A DNA stretch of 64,000 bases from Lachnospiraceae bacterium UBA7143 (GTDB taxonomy: Bacteria; Bacillota; Clostridia; Lachnospirales; Lachnospiraceae): positions 230,060 through 294,059 of the forward strand of contig DKWV01000025.1 of NCBI GenBank assembly GCA_002491905.1, given 5' to 3'. Within the stretch, counting starts at the first letter, position 1. Each line of letters starts with the position of its first letter. Made by a program: the position numbers and the translations under genes. Shown in pieces: positions 54,454-62,413 of the stretch. Under the pieces are notes generated by a model. That model saw only the letters and a list, made by a program, of their open reading frames with translations. It was not told the DNA's origin and ran no database searches.

Positions 54454-56406
54454 ATGGCTAATCAACCGTTAGAGGCATTGGTATATACCAACGACAACTG
54501 TGTAGGGTGCAACAAATGTATTTCCGCCTGTCCTGTGCTGACGGCAAACCGTGCGGTAGAGGAAAACGGAAAGAATAAGATTATTGTGGATGGCAGCCAG
54601 TGTATCAGCTGCGGCGCATGCTTTGATGTGTGTGCGCACAATGCGAGAAGCTACAACGATGACACGGAGCGCTTCTTTGAGGATTTAAAGAAGGGAGAAA
54701 GAATTTCTCTGCTGCTGGCCCCCGCTTTTCTCGCGAATTATCCGAGGGAGTATGCCACGGTTTTGGGCGGTTTGAAGAAATTGGGTGTAAACCGCATTAT
54801 CAGCATCAGTTTCGGTGCGGATATCACGACCTGGGGATATGTCAAATACATAACGGAGCATAATTTTACGGGTGGCATTTCACAGCCCTGTCCTGCGGTG
54901 GTGGGGTACATAGAAAAGTATCTTCCAGAGCTGCTCCCGAGTCTGATGCCGGTGCATTCCCCGATGATGTGTGGCGCGGTCTATGTGAAAAAGTACATGA
55001 AGGTGCCGGATAAGCTTGCCTTTATCAGTCCCTGTATTGCGAAGAAGAATGAGATTGACGATCCGAACTGCGGCGGTTATGTTTCCTATAACGTGACTTT
55101 TGATCATCTGATGAAGTATGTGAGGGAGCACGGTATTTCCGGCCCTGCGGTGACGGATGAGATCGAGTATGGTCTGGGTTCCATTTATCCTATGCCGGGT
55201 GGTTTAAAGGAAAATGTGTACTGGTTCTGTGGTGAGGATATCTTTATCCGGCAGATTGAGGGCGAAAAACATGCGTACAGGTTCCTGTCGGATTACAAGA
55301 GAAGGGTTTTGGGCAACAAGGAACTGCCGTTTATGGTTGATGCCCTAAACTGCTCTAAGGGATGTATATACGGGCCCGGCGTCGAGGAGGAGAAGACGAA
55401 GTCCGACGATACGCTCTACGAGCTGCAGAAGATCAGGGAAGCCAGCAAAAAGAATGATAAGAGACACGCTTTCAGCAGAAGTCTTACGCCCAAACAGAGA
55501 CTGGCAAGACTCAATAAGCAGTTCGCGCAGCTGGATATCAATGACTTTATCAGACATTATACTGACAAGTCGTCGATGGTAACGGCTAAGAAGCCCAGCG
55601 CTTCTGAACTTGAGAACATCTTTGTATCTATGGACAAGCGCACGGATGCGGAGCGCAACATCAACTGTTCCGCCTGCGGCTACGACACCTGTAAGAAGAT
55701 GGCTACCGCGATTCATAACGGCTGCAACAACATCTATAACTGCATCCAGTTTGTAAAAGGCGAGGTGGAGAAGGAAGGCGAGATCGCCAAAACGATGGCA
55801 TCCGAAGTGGAAGAGAAGAACGCAGAGCTTCAGGCGAAGAATGAAAAGATTGCGGAACTGATTGCCGAGGTGCAGGTGGATTTTGACAGTCTGGATATCT
55901 CTATCAGTGAAATGTCTGAGGGTAATAACAGCAATGCAGAGGAGAGTACCGGCATTTCTGCATCCATGAGCGATGTGGTGAATTTCTGTGATCAGCTGAA
56001 TGAGGCGCTTGGGAAGATCCAGACCCTGCTTGTCAAGCTGGAAGAAAATAATGAGGAAATCACGGATGTGGCGGAGGAGACGAACCTCCTTGCGCTGAAT
56101 GCGAGCATCGAGGCGGCAAGAGCCGGGGAATCCGGGAGAGGCTTTGCTATCATTGCCGAGAATATCAAAAAGCTGGCAGATTCTTCCAAGGACACGGCCA
56201 GTGACTCCGATGCGAATAAAGAGCAGATACAGACGGCAATCACGGAACTTCTGACGGATGCCAAGAAGCTGATCAGCGTTATTGACGGCGTAAATCTGCG
56301 GGTGACCAATCTGGCGGCATCTACCGAGGAGATTGCTGCGTCGGCCGATATGGTAAGCACGATTTCCGGCGATCTGAAGGAGAAGCTTGCCCAATTAAAC
56401 AGTTAA
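54454..56406 (+). CDS. Cytoplasmic [FeFe]-hydrogenase-like chemosensor (Fe-S, H-cluster-like, MCP signalling domains)
   Basis: A 650-residue soluble fusion. Two 4Fe-4S motifs come first (CVGCNKCISACP, CISCGACFDVC). An H-cluster-like domain follows: L1 is QPCPAVV at Cys146, L2 is SPCIAKKNE and L3 is NCSKGCIYGPG. The usual L1 pair of cysteines is reduced to one; the missing one corresponds to the proton-relay cysteine of catalytic hydrogenases. A second Fe-S domain (NCSACGYDTC) comes near residue 400, and the C-terminus is an MCP signalling hairpin (EETNLLALNASIEAARAG). It would sense H2 or redox state and signal to CheA. No che genes are visible. Start at 54454 is set by GGAGGG. Confidence 0.9.
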   Translation: MANQPLEALVYTNDNCVGCNKCISACPVLTANRAVEENGKNKIIVDGSQCISCGACFDVCAHNARSYNDDTERFFEDLKKGERISLLLAPAFLANYPREYATVLGGLKKLGVNRIISISFGADITTWGYVKYITEHNFTGGISQPCPAVVGYIEKYLPELLPSLMPVHSPMMCGAVYVKKYMKVPDKLAFISPCIAKKNEIDDPNCGGYVSYNVTFDHLMKYVREHGISGPAVTDEIEYGLGSIYPMPGGLKENVYWFCGEDIFIRQIEGEKHAYRFLSDYKRRVLGNKELPFMVDALNCSKGCIYGPGVEEEKTKSDDTLYELQKIREASKKNDKRHAFSRSLTPKQRLARLNKQFAQLDINDFIRHYTDKSSMVTAKKPSASELENIFVSMDKRTDAERNINCSACGYDTCKKMATAIHNGCNNIYNCIQFVKGEVEKEGEIAKTMASEVEEKNAELQAKNEKIAELIAEVQVDFDSLDISISEMSEGNNSNAEESTGISASMSDVVNFCDQLNEALGKIQTLLVKLEENNEEITDVAEETNLLALNASIEAARAGESGRGFAIIAENIKKLADSSKDTASDSDANKEQIQTAITELLTDAKKLISVIDGVNLRVTNLAASTEEIAASADMVSTISGDLKEKLAQLNS

Positions 56407-56421
56407 ATATGGAAAAATAAC

Positions 56422-56460
56422 AAAAAGAAGACCGAAGTTCTGACAGCTTCGGTCTTTTTC
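56422..56460 (+). terminator. Bidirectional terminator
   Basis: AAGACCGAAG at 56428-56437 and CTTCGGTCTT at 56447-56456 form a 10-bp stem with a 9-nt loop, followed by TTTCT and preceded by AAAAAG, so it works in both directions. It separates the chemosensor gene from the opposite-strand LUD gene. Confidence 0.92.
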
Positions 56461-56471
56461 TATGCACATAT

Positions 56472-57143
56472 TTAATAGCCCAGCTCCTCACCCACAAGAT
56501 AGACCTTAATCCGTCCGGGATGCATGCTCCGCCTTGTCACCACAATCTGACAGCAGAAGCACTCCGGGGAAAGACAGTCGTGGCAGACGCCTGTCGCGGC
56601 GCAGGGAAGATTGCGCCCCAGACGGATTGCGTTGGCTGGGGAAGCTGTGTTTCTGACTCTGGCGACACCGCTTTCTGTATCGGGAACCACCTTATTCATA
56701 CCTGCTACAACGATGACGTTGGAGGGCCCCTGAATCAGGCAGGCAACACGGTTGCCGTTGCCGTCGATGTTGATCAGTTCACCGTCTAAAGTGATGGCGT
56801 TGGCGCTCATGAGAAAGTAGTCTGCAAGAACGGTCCTGCCATAGATCTGCCGGGATTCCTCCGGCGTCTTTGCGGCGCTGCGGTCCAACAGTTCGTAGGA
56901 GCCGCTGTGGATAGCGTCCATCAGACCGCACTCTTTCAGGGTTTCGCTGCCGCCCCAGCCTATGATGGAGCCTGACGGCATTGTAGAGAGTATTGCCTCG
57001 ACACAGGATGAAGATGTCTCAAAGTAATAACCCTCCATATTTCTTTTTTCCAGATTTTTGATAATGGTTTCCGCCTGTTTTGCCAGCGCAGTTTTTTTAG
57101 GTGACACATGTATTTCCTCCATATCAATGATATCATATTGCAT
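56472..57143 (-). CDS. LUD-domain protein (LutC/YkgG-like)
   Basis: A 223-residue LUD-domain protein with SIIGWGGSETLKECGL (glycine-rich loop), YFLMSANAITLDGELINIDGNGNRV and NVIVVAGMNKVV, the core blocks of the DUF1121/LutC fold associated with lactate or organic-acid oxidation. A C-terminal cysteine cluster (CHDCLSPECFCCQ) is present, which suggests an iron-sulfur or metal site. No lutA or lutB genes adjoin. ATG 57143 is preceded by AGGGAAAAG on the minus strand. Confidence 0.88.
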   Translation of the reverse strand: MQYDIIDMEEIHVSPKKTALAKQAETIIKNLEKRNMEGYYFETSSSCVEAILSTMPSGSIIGWGGSETLKECGLMDAIHSGSYELLDRSAAKTPEESRQIYGRTVLADYFLMSANAITLDGELINIDGNGNRVACLIQGPSNVIVVAGMNKVVPDTESGVARVRNTASPANAIRLGRNLPCAATGVCHDCLSPECFCCQIVVTRRSMHPGRIKVYLVGEELGY

Positions 57144-57376
57144 AGCTTTTCCCTATTGTATCACTCCGCGTCAGGACTGTGCAAGCAGGGAATTAGTCTG
57201 ATATCAGCCGGGCGGAGGCGGTGCGGGAGGAATTCCTGCTTTGTTATAGAAAACACGCATTTTCGGTTTGTTGTATTAAATTGACTGTCAATTTAATATA
57301 AATGTTTATAAAAATATGAAAACAGTATACGATATTGAATAAAGTAAAAATTTTTAAAAAAATTTCAAAAAATGTG

Positions 57377-57404
57377 TTGACAAATTATGCTTAAGTGATA
57401 TAAT
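57377..57404 (+). promoter_or_regulatory. Strong sigma-A promoter in the gene-free region
   Basis: TTGACA at 57377-57382 and TATAAT at 57399-57404 with 16 nt between, both perfect consensus, in an AT-rich stretch. Transcription would start near 57411. No convincing gene follows within 300 nt, so it appears to drive a non-coding RNA. Confidence 0.85.
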
Positions 57405-57410
57405 AAACTC

Positions 57411-57785
57411 ATAAAGAAACACTTCACATAGATAAAATAAGAGAAAGAGAGGTACGGTCCACCAAAAACTTAAAGTAACATCTCAAAGAAGTACAAGTGA
57501 ATAGGAGACCACTGAAAAAGACGAGCGGAATCGAGTACATGGTAGAGGATGGCGAATCAGAAAACGGATCCCGGGAAAGCTCCCACAGATGAAGAGAAGA
57601 GAGCGGATGATGGAAAAGAGAAGAAATCCGAGGGGAGAGAGGGAACAGGACGCCACAGTATCAAAGATACGAGAGAAGAGATGGAAAGAGGACGTGAGGG
57701 AAAAGACGGAGGTAAGGGCCATTGGACAGTGAGTTTTAGAAACGGGTATTGATTCCTTGGAGAATGAATACCCGTTTCGCGTTGT
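57411..57785 (+). ncRNA. Candidate purine-rich non-coding RNA
   Basis: Downstream of the perfect promoter lies about 340 nt of unusually purine-rich sequence, ending in a hairpin AAACGGGTATT / AATACCCGTTT (57738-57780) with a weak T-tail. The only open frame, 57549-57752, encodes 67 very charged residues (DEEKRADDGKEKKSEG...), has no good ribosome site, and its stop codon lies inside the terminator stem, so it is probably not a gene. It does not match RNase P, tmRNA, SRP or 6S RNA as I know them. Its nature is unknown. Confidence 0.5.
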
Positions 57786-57850
57786 GTCCTGTTCTGTTTT
57801 CTTATGGGAATCTTAATAAAATCGGGGTGGCTTTTCCACTAAAAATAGGT

Positions 57851-57883
57851 TATAGTATACTTATGCATACTAGATATAGTATG
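57851..57883 (+). promoter_or_regulatory. Palindromic operator-like site before the GH3 gene
   Basis: CATACTA at 57866-57872 and TAGTATG at 57877-57883 form a palindrome with a 4-nt spacer, next to a TATAGT -10-like box at 57851. A related ATAGTATG palindrome lies before the PadR gene at 60492, so a shared regulator is possible. Confidence 0.45.
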
Positions 57884-57956
57884 TGGCGGATTTTGAGAGC
57901 CTGTTATACAGAAGCGGTCAGGATAAAAGATTTCAGAAAGGACATGGTTACAGCCG

Positions 57957-59396
57957 ATGGGAAAGCTGCATAAGAGAAGAAAGGGATATTCGGACGAGGA
58001 GCTGGATGAGGAAGAGGCAAATTACGAGGATGAAGAAGATGGGGAAGAAGACGAGGACGATGAAATAGAAGAAGACGAAGATTATGATGAGGAAGAGGAA
58101 CGTCGTGCGTACAGGCACAGGCGTCGGATCCGAAATCAGATCATTGTCTATCTGGTGATCTTTTTCGTGGCAGTGGGTATTGCCGGGGGAGGCATCGCGG
58201 TCGGAAGAAAGGCGGCCTCTTTTGTCAGACAAAAAAAACAGGCAGCCGAAGAGGCGAAAAGGCTGGAAGAAGCGGCGGAGGAAGAACTGCCTGAAGAGGA
58301 AATGGTCATCGATACGCCGGAGCCTGTCGAGGAAGAGCCGGAGGAGGAAGATATTCTGGGAGAATTGGCGCAGTCTTATTATTCCGAAATGTCGATAGAA
58401 GACAAAGTGGCCGGCCTTTTTATGGTGACGCCGGAGGCGATAACGGGGGTCAAAACGGCGACCCAGGCTGGGGACGGAACCCAGGAGGCGCTGAACCAGT
58501 ATGCGGTGGGTGGTCTGATTTACTTTAGCCAGAATATTCTGGATAAGGACCAGATCACAACGATGCTTGCAAACACGGCATCTATGAGTAATTACCCGGT
58601 TTTTCTTGCTGTGGACGAGGAGGGCGGCGACGTCAGCAGGGTTGCCAACAGCAAGGTAGAAGTGACAAAGGTGGATGATATGGCGGCGATCGGTGCGGCC
58701 GGTGATGCATCCCAGGCATCTGCGGCCGGGTCAACGATTGGTTCCTATCTGAATGAAATTGGCTTTAATGTGGATTTCGCGCCGGTTGCGGATGTGGCAG
58801 GAGAGGGCAGCGCATTGGGGAACCGTTCCTTTGGCTCTGATCCTCAGATGGTGGGTGAGATGGTTGCCAATGCGGTAGGCGGAATCGAAGGTGCAGGCGT
58901 GAGCGCCTGCCTGAAACATTTTCCGGGTCTGGGCAGCACTTCGGAGGATACCCATGACGGGAGGGTGGAGATTACGAAGTCGGTAGAGGAAATGCGGACT
59001 TCAGATTTTGTGCCGTTTTCCGCGGGCATAGAGGCAGGGGCCGATTTCGTGATGGTGAGCCATGCTACGGCGCCTACGCTGGATGAGGACAATGTGCCGA
59101 GTTCCCTGTCAAAGAAAGTGATTACGGATACTTTGCGGGGAGAGCTGGGATTTGAGGGCGTGGTTATCACGGATGCGCTGGATATGACGGCGATTACGGA
59201 TTACTATACGCCGGAGGAGGCGGCTGTAATGGCGCTGGAGGCCGGTGCGGATATGCTGCTTATGCCGGAGGATTTTGAGAAGGCGTACAATGCGGTGCTC
59301 GCGGCGGTTCAGGACGGGACGATTTCGGAGGAGCGGATCAACGAGTCTCTGGATCGGATTTACCGGGTGAAGTGCGCGGGGAAGCTGGAGAACTAG
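57957..59396 (+). CDS. Membrane-anchored GH3 glycosidase, NagZ-like, with an acidic cytoplasmic N-terminus
   Basis: A 479-residue protein. Residues 12-50 are almost all Asp and Glu (DEEEANYEDEEDGEEDEDDE), then a basic stretch and one membrane helix (IIVYLVIFFVAVGIAGGG), then a glutamate-rich stalk. From about residue 130 there is a GH3 domain: LAVDEEGGDVSRV, KHFPGLGSTSEDTHDG with the general acid His, and VVITDALDM with the nucleophile Asp. This is the beta-N-acetylhexosaminidase (NagZ) arrangement used in peptidoglycan turnover. The acidic tail would be cytoplasmic and the enzyme outside the membrane. Confidence 0.9.
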   Translation: MGKLHKRRKGYSDEELDEEEANYEDEEDGEEDEDDEIEEDEDYDEEEERRAYRHRRRIRNQIIVYLVIFFVAVGIAGGGIAVGRKAASFVRQKKQAAEEAKRLEEAAEEELPEEEMVIDTPEPVEEEPEEEDILGELAQSYYSEMSIEDKVAGLFMVTPEAITGVKTATQAGDGTQEALNQYAVGGLIYFSQNILDKDQITTMLANTASMSNYPVFLAVDEEGGDVSRVANSKVEVTKVDDMAAIGAAGDASQASAAGSTIGSYLNEIGFNVDFAPVADVAGEGSALGNRSFGSDPQMVGEMVANAVGGIEGAGVSACLKHFPGLGSTSEDTHDGRVEITKSVEEMRTSDFVPFSAGIEAGADFVMVSHATAPTLDEDNVPSSLSKKVITDTLRGELGFEGVVITDALDMTAITDYYTPEEAAVMALEAGADMLLMPEDFEKAYNAVLAAVQDGTISEERINESLDRIYRVKCAGKLEN

Positions 59397-59516
59397 AATC
59401 CTGTTTATAATCTGCAAAATATGGCAGCACCGGCAGACGGATCAATACTGTTACGAAGTGTGGGTTCCTTTGTGGGATTAAAATAATTTAAGATGCGAAT
59501 TGACTTGAGGGTTATC

Positions 59517-59549
59517 ACCGGCCTTGTGCTTTGTATGAGGCCGGTTTTT
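59517..59549 (+). terminator. Rho-independent terminator
   Basis: ACCGGCCT at 59517-59524 pairs with AGGCCGGT at 59538-59545, followed by TTTTTG. It lies about 120 nt after the GH3 stop, with nothing recognisable in between. Confidence 0.85.
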
Positions 59550-59659
59550 GTATGGGCTTTAGCCTGTTGAGGGTATTGGAGTTTTTCGCGTTCCGAAAAA
59601 TGGAAATGCCCGAAACCAAAACCCACCTGCTATGCGGGTGGAGACGATTCGTTATACAA

Positions 59660-59725
59660 AAAATCACCTTTCCACTACAATAGAGTTGTTCAGGCACTAT
59701 TGCAGTAGAAAGGAAAGGTGATTTT
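59660..59725 (+). promoter_or_regulatory. IS200-type leader hairpin that masks the tnpA start
   Basis: AAAATCACCTTTCC at 59660-59673 and GGAAAGGTGATTTT at 59712-59725 form a perfect 14-bp stem with a further inner pairing (CTACAATAG with CTATTGCAGTAG). It ends directly at the tnpA ATG and so includes the ribosome site GGAAAGGTG, as in IS200, where such a stem limits transposase translation. Confidence 0.85.
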
Positions 59726-60181
59726 ATGGCGAATAAGAATTATGACATGGCACACACAAAGTGGATGTGCAAATATCATATCGTATTCACTCCTAAGTAT
59801 AGGAGAAAAGTGATTTATAATCAATTAAAAAGTGATATAAGGGATATCTTGAAACAGTTGTGTTCCTACAAGGGAGTAGAAATTATAGAAGGGCATTTAA
59901 TGCCAGATCATATCCATATGCTGGTAAGCATACCACCCAAAATGAGCGTATCAAGTTTTATGGGATATCTGAAAGGGAAGTCAGCCCTTATGATATTCGA
60001 CAGACATGCAAATTTAAAGTATAAGTTTGGGAACCGTCACTTCTGGTCAGAAGGGTATTACGTGAGCACAGTGGGTCTTAATGAGGCGACAATCAAAAAA
60101 TATATCCAAGACCAAGAGAAGAACGATATCATGCAGGATAAACTTGGCGTAAAGGAGTATGAAGACCCTTTTAAGGGTTAA
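59726..60181 (+). CDS. tnpA: IS200/IS605-family Y1 transposase TnpA
   Basis: A 151-residue single-strand transposase of normal length. The HUH motif is PDHIHMLV and the catalytic Tyr lies in TIKKYIQDQEK near residue 131. It cuts and rejoins single-stranded DNA at hairpin ends. The frame is intact, so the element could be active. Its ribosome site is inside the leader hairpin. Confidence 0.95.
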   Translation: MANKNYDMAHTKWMCKYHIVFTPKYRRKVIYNQLKSDIRDILKQLCSYKGVEIIEGHLMPDHIHMLVSIPPKMSVSSFMGYLKGKSALMIFDRHANLKYKFGNRHFWSEGYYVSTVGLNEATIKKYIQDQEKNDIMQDKLGVKEYEDPFKG

Positions 60182-60333
60182 GTCGAAGTAGTACAAACAC
60201 CCCTTCAGGGGTATGAGCAACGCGTCAAGTGCAATAGTGACCTGAACGGAGAGAAAGGCAAGGGCGCCTTGAGACGCTGTCTGGCAACAAGGGCTTACAG
60301 CCAGCGTCCCGAGCCACCCGTTTTACGGGTGGC
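60182..60333 (+). ncRNA. Structured 3' region of the IS200-type element, candidate RNA
   Basis: About 150 nt between the tnpA stop and the right-end hairpin. Visible stems are ACCCC/GGGGT at 60199-60212 and GACGCTG/CAGCGTC at 60273-60308; a GCGTC at 60222 can also pair with GACGC at 60273, so alternative folds exist. The arrangement recalls the guide-RNA scaffolds at right ends of IS605 elements, but no tnpB is present. Function is unknown. Confidence 0.4.
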
Positions 60334-60366
60334 GGCGACTATGGCATGTCACTAAATCGGGAGTAC

Positions 60367-60425
60367 TTGACTGTGGGCGATTTTGACTTTATAATATACT
60401 TAGTAATACATAGTATGTAGTATTT
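60367..60425 (+). promoter_or_regulatory. Promoter and operator-like palindrome of the PadR operon
   Basis: TTGACT at 60367-60372, 17 nt, TATAAT at 60390-60395. Downstream, ACATAGTATGT forms a perfect 11-nt palindrome inside a longer imperfect one (AATACATAGTATGTAGTATT), as PadR-type operators do, so the PadR protein probably represses its own operon. Confidence 0.7.
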
Positions 60426-60491
60426 ACACCTGCAATCAGTATGATGGCAATTAGATATATACAAAAATGAAGCGCAGAAATGTAGGTAGCT

Positions 60492-60827
60492 ATGAATGAT
60501 AAATATGAAAGACAAATGAAGAAGGGTGTTTTGGATATGCTCGTCCTGAGACTGCTGAAATCGGAAGCCAAGTACGGATATCAGATTATTCAGGAGATGA
60601 GAGAGAAGAGCGGTGAAACTTTTCTGCTGAAGGATGGCACCTTATATCCGATTCTATACCGGTTGGAGGACGATCAGCTGGTGGTAAGCAGGTGGAGTGG
60701 GGCCGTGGGGAAACAGGTGCCGAGAAAATACTACGAAATCACGGAGGAGGGGAAAAAGGCGCTTGCTGAGATAGAGGATGTCTGGAAGCGGATTTCCGAT
60801 GGAGTCGTAAGGATTATGGAGGATTAG
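60492..60827 (+). CDS. PadR-family transcriptional repressor
   Basis: A 111-residue winged-helix regulator with the PadR pattern: KGVLDMLVLRLLKSEAKYGYQI at the start, LKDGTLYPILYRLEDDQLVV in the recognition helix and wing, and RKYYEITEEGKKALAEI at the end. It lacks the long C-terminal dimerisation domain of PadR-s1 proteins, so it is of the short type. Four nt separate its stop from the next gene, forming an operon of small membrane proteins. PadR with a HAAS-domain protein is a common arrangement in Clostridia. Confidence 0.92.
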   Translation: MNDKYERQMKKGVLDMLVLRLLKSEAKYGYQIIQEMREKSGETFLLKDGTLYPILYRLEDDQLVVSRWSGAVGKQVPRKYYEITEEGKKALAEIEDVWKRISDGVVRIMED

Positions 60828-60830
60828 CCA

Positions 60831-61478
60831 ATGGATGAAAAGCGGTATGCAAACGCTGTGGCAGGAAAAATTAAGTGCAGTGGAAAAAGGAAAAAGGAGA
60901 TTAAGACGCAACTTTTGACGGACATTCAGATGCGGGAGAAACAGGGAGAACGGCTGGAGGATATTATTGCCCGGATGGGTCCAGCGGAGGAAATAGCGGA
61001 TGGATTTAACGAAAATATTCCGGCGCAGGAGCAAAAACAATACGCCAGAAATAAAGTGCTGAAAATTACCACTCCGATTGTTCTTGCAGTGCTTTTTCTG
61101 GGACTGCTTGTATACTGGCTGTTTCCTAAGACGGCCGACATAGAGCGGAGTAAATATTTTGACAAAGATCAGGTGGAAGCAGTCATGAAGGAGACGATAG
61201 AGCTGCTGGATGCGGAGGACTATGCGGCATTGCAGGAAAATGCCGTGCCTCAGATGAAGGCACTGCTCAATGCGGAGACAAGAGCCGATATGCGGAGTAC
61301 GCTGTCTGATGACTGGGGGGAGCGAAAACAGTTCGGCGCGGTATACATGGTGGAACTGATACAGGGAAACAGGCATTTGGCAGTCGGAGAGATGACGGTC
61401 ACCTATGAAAATGTGAGCGTCACTTATCGGCTGACATATGATGAAGATATGCGCTTTGCGGGCATTTATGTGAGGTAG
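60831..61478 (+). CDS. HAAS-domain membrane protein with extracytoplasmic DUF3887-like domain
   Basis: A 215-residue single-pass membrane protein. The N-terminal part (RKKEIKTQLLTDIQMREKQGE, RMGPAEEIADGFNENI) is a HAAS domain, usually paired with PadR regulators. One membrane helix (TTPIVLAVLFLGLLVYWLF) follows, then an extracytoplasmic domain of about 110 residues resembling DUF3887. GGAGG overlaps the end of the padR-type gene. Confidence 0.85.
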   Translation: MDEKRYANAVAGKIKCSGKRKKEIKTQLLTDIQMREKQGERLEDIIARMGPAEEIADGFNENIPAQEQKQYARNKVLKITTPIVLAVLFLGLLVYWLFPKTADIERSKYFDKDQVEAVMKETIELLDAEDYAALQENAVPQMKALLNAETRADMRSTLSDDWGERKQFGAVYMVELIQGNRHLAVGEMTVTYENVSVTYRLTYDEDMRFAGIYVR

Positions 61479-61501
61479 GGGACGGATGGAGGGAGAGTGC
61501 A

Positions 61502-61849
61502 GTGACGGAAACAATCTTTTGTGCGGTAATCCTGCTGGTTAGCATAGGGCCGATTATCATTCTGGGAATTGCGCAGTATAGAAGTAAGGATCCTGTTGGA
61601 TTCTGGTCCGGAAAGAAACCGCCTGAAAGGGAGCAGATTACGGATGTGAGAGCTTACAACCGAAAGCATGGCCTGATGTGGATATCGTATGGGGTGGGAT
61701 TTATTGTTTGCTTTGTGTGCGGACTGCCCTTTGGGGGATTGATCGCGGGATATCTGTGTATGATTGAGGCGATGGGCGGTATCCTAGCCATGATTGCGTA
61801 TCATAATAAGCTGAACCGCATGTATTATAGAAAGCAGGGTGGCGTGTGA
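61502..61849 (+). CDS. Small membrane protein of the PadR operon
   Basis: A 115-residue protein with three membrane segments (IFCAVILLVSIGPIIILGIAQY, YGVGFIVCFVCGL, LIAGYLCMIEAMGGILAMI) and a basic loop containing RAYNRKHGLMW. This build resembles DUF3784 proteins of Firmicutes. The start is GTG 61502 after GGAGGGAG. Its end overlaps the next gene by 4 nt. Function unknown. Confidence 0.78.
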   Translation: MTETIFCAVILLVSIGPIIILGIAQYRSKDPVGFWSGKKPPEREQITDVRAYNRKHGLMWISYGVGFIVCFVCGLPFGGLIAGYLCMIEAMGGILAMIAYHNKLNRMYYRKQGGV

Positions 61850-62205
61850 TGGGATTTTGGATTTTTATCACAGTCAGCAATCTGATGTTGCCTGTATTGA
61901 TGATTGTGATTGGAAAGGTGTTTGTGAAGAGACCGCCCAAAACAATTAATCATATTTACGGTTATCGGACCAGAAGGTCAATGCAAAATCAGGATACGTG
62001 GGACTTTGCCCATTTATACTGCGGAAAGCTGTGGTGGAAGACCGGGTGGATTATGCTGCCACTGTCGGTTGTCAGTATGCTCCCTGTGGCCGGGAAGAAC
62101 GATGATATTGTAGGCGGAGTGGGCGGGGGCATCATAACAGTGGAATGCATCGTATTGCTTGCGACAATTCTTTTGGTAGAAAGGGCTTTGAAGAAGAAAG
62201 GATAA
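61846..62205 (+). CDS. SdpI-family membrane protein
   Basis: A 119-residue membrane protein with the SdpI/YhfL signature INHIYGYRTRRSMQNQDTWDFAH, between two or three hydrophobic segments. SdpI gives immunity to the SDP toxin in Bacillus; most homologues, as here, occur without the toxin genes and have no known role. It overlaps the preceding gene by 4 nt and is the last gene of the PadR operon. Confidence 0.88.
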   Translation: MMGFWIFITVSNLMLPVLMIVIGKVFVKRPPKTINHIYGYRTRRSMQNQDTWDFAHLYCGKLWWKTGWIMLPLSVVSMLPVAGKNDDIVGGVGGGIITVECIVLLATILLVERALKKKG

Positions 62206-62255
62206 GGGGAAGCCTTCGGTGCAGCACGTAACTTCTTTGGCAGCTTCTGATTATT

Positions 62256-62285
62256 AGAGCCGGAATCGCTTCGGCTCTATCTTTC
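62256..62285 (+). terminator. Terminator of the PadR operon
   Basis: AGAGCCG at 62256-62262 pairs with CGGCTCT at 62272-62278, followed by ATCTTTC. It lies 50 nt beyond the SdpI stop. An AT-rich stretch without genes follows up to 62413. Confidence 0.7.
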
Positions 62286-62413
62286 TGTCTTCAATATATG
62301 CTTTACGCATATATTTCTCTGCCCTATAATTTGTATATGTTTTTATATATGCAAATTTATTATATCTTTTCTGTATACAACCCTTTAATATGAACTCAAA
62401 GGAGATTTTTAAA

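Larger units (their letters stand above)
59600..60345 (+). mobile_element. IS200-type insertion element, tnpA only
   Basis: A single Y1 transposase gene flanked by imperfect subterminal hairpins: left CCACCTGC TAT GCGGGTGG at 59623-59641 and right GCCACCCGT/ACGGGTGGC at 60313-60333, as expected for IS200/IS605 ends, which have no inverted terminal repeats. There is no tnpB. The exact ends cannot be fixed without an empty site for comparison; the coordinates are estimates. Confidence 0.7.

Noticed and set aside
57549..57752. 67-residue open frame in the purine-rich region
   Set aside because: No good ribosome site, extreme charged composition due to purine bias, and the stop codon lies in a terminator stem.
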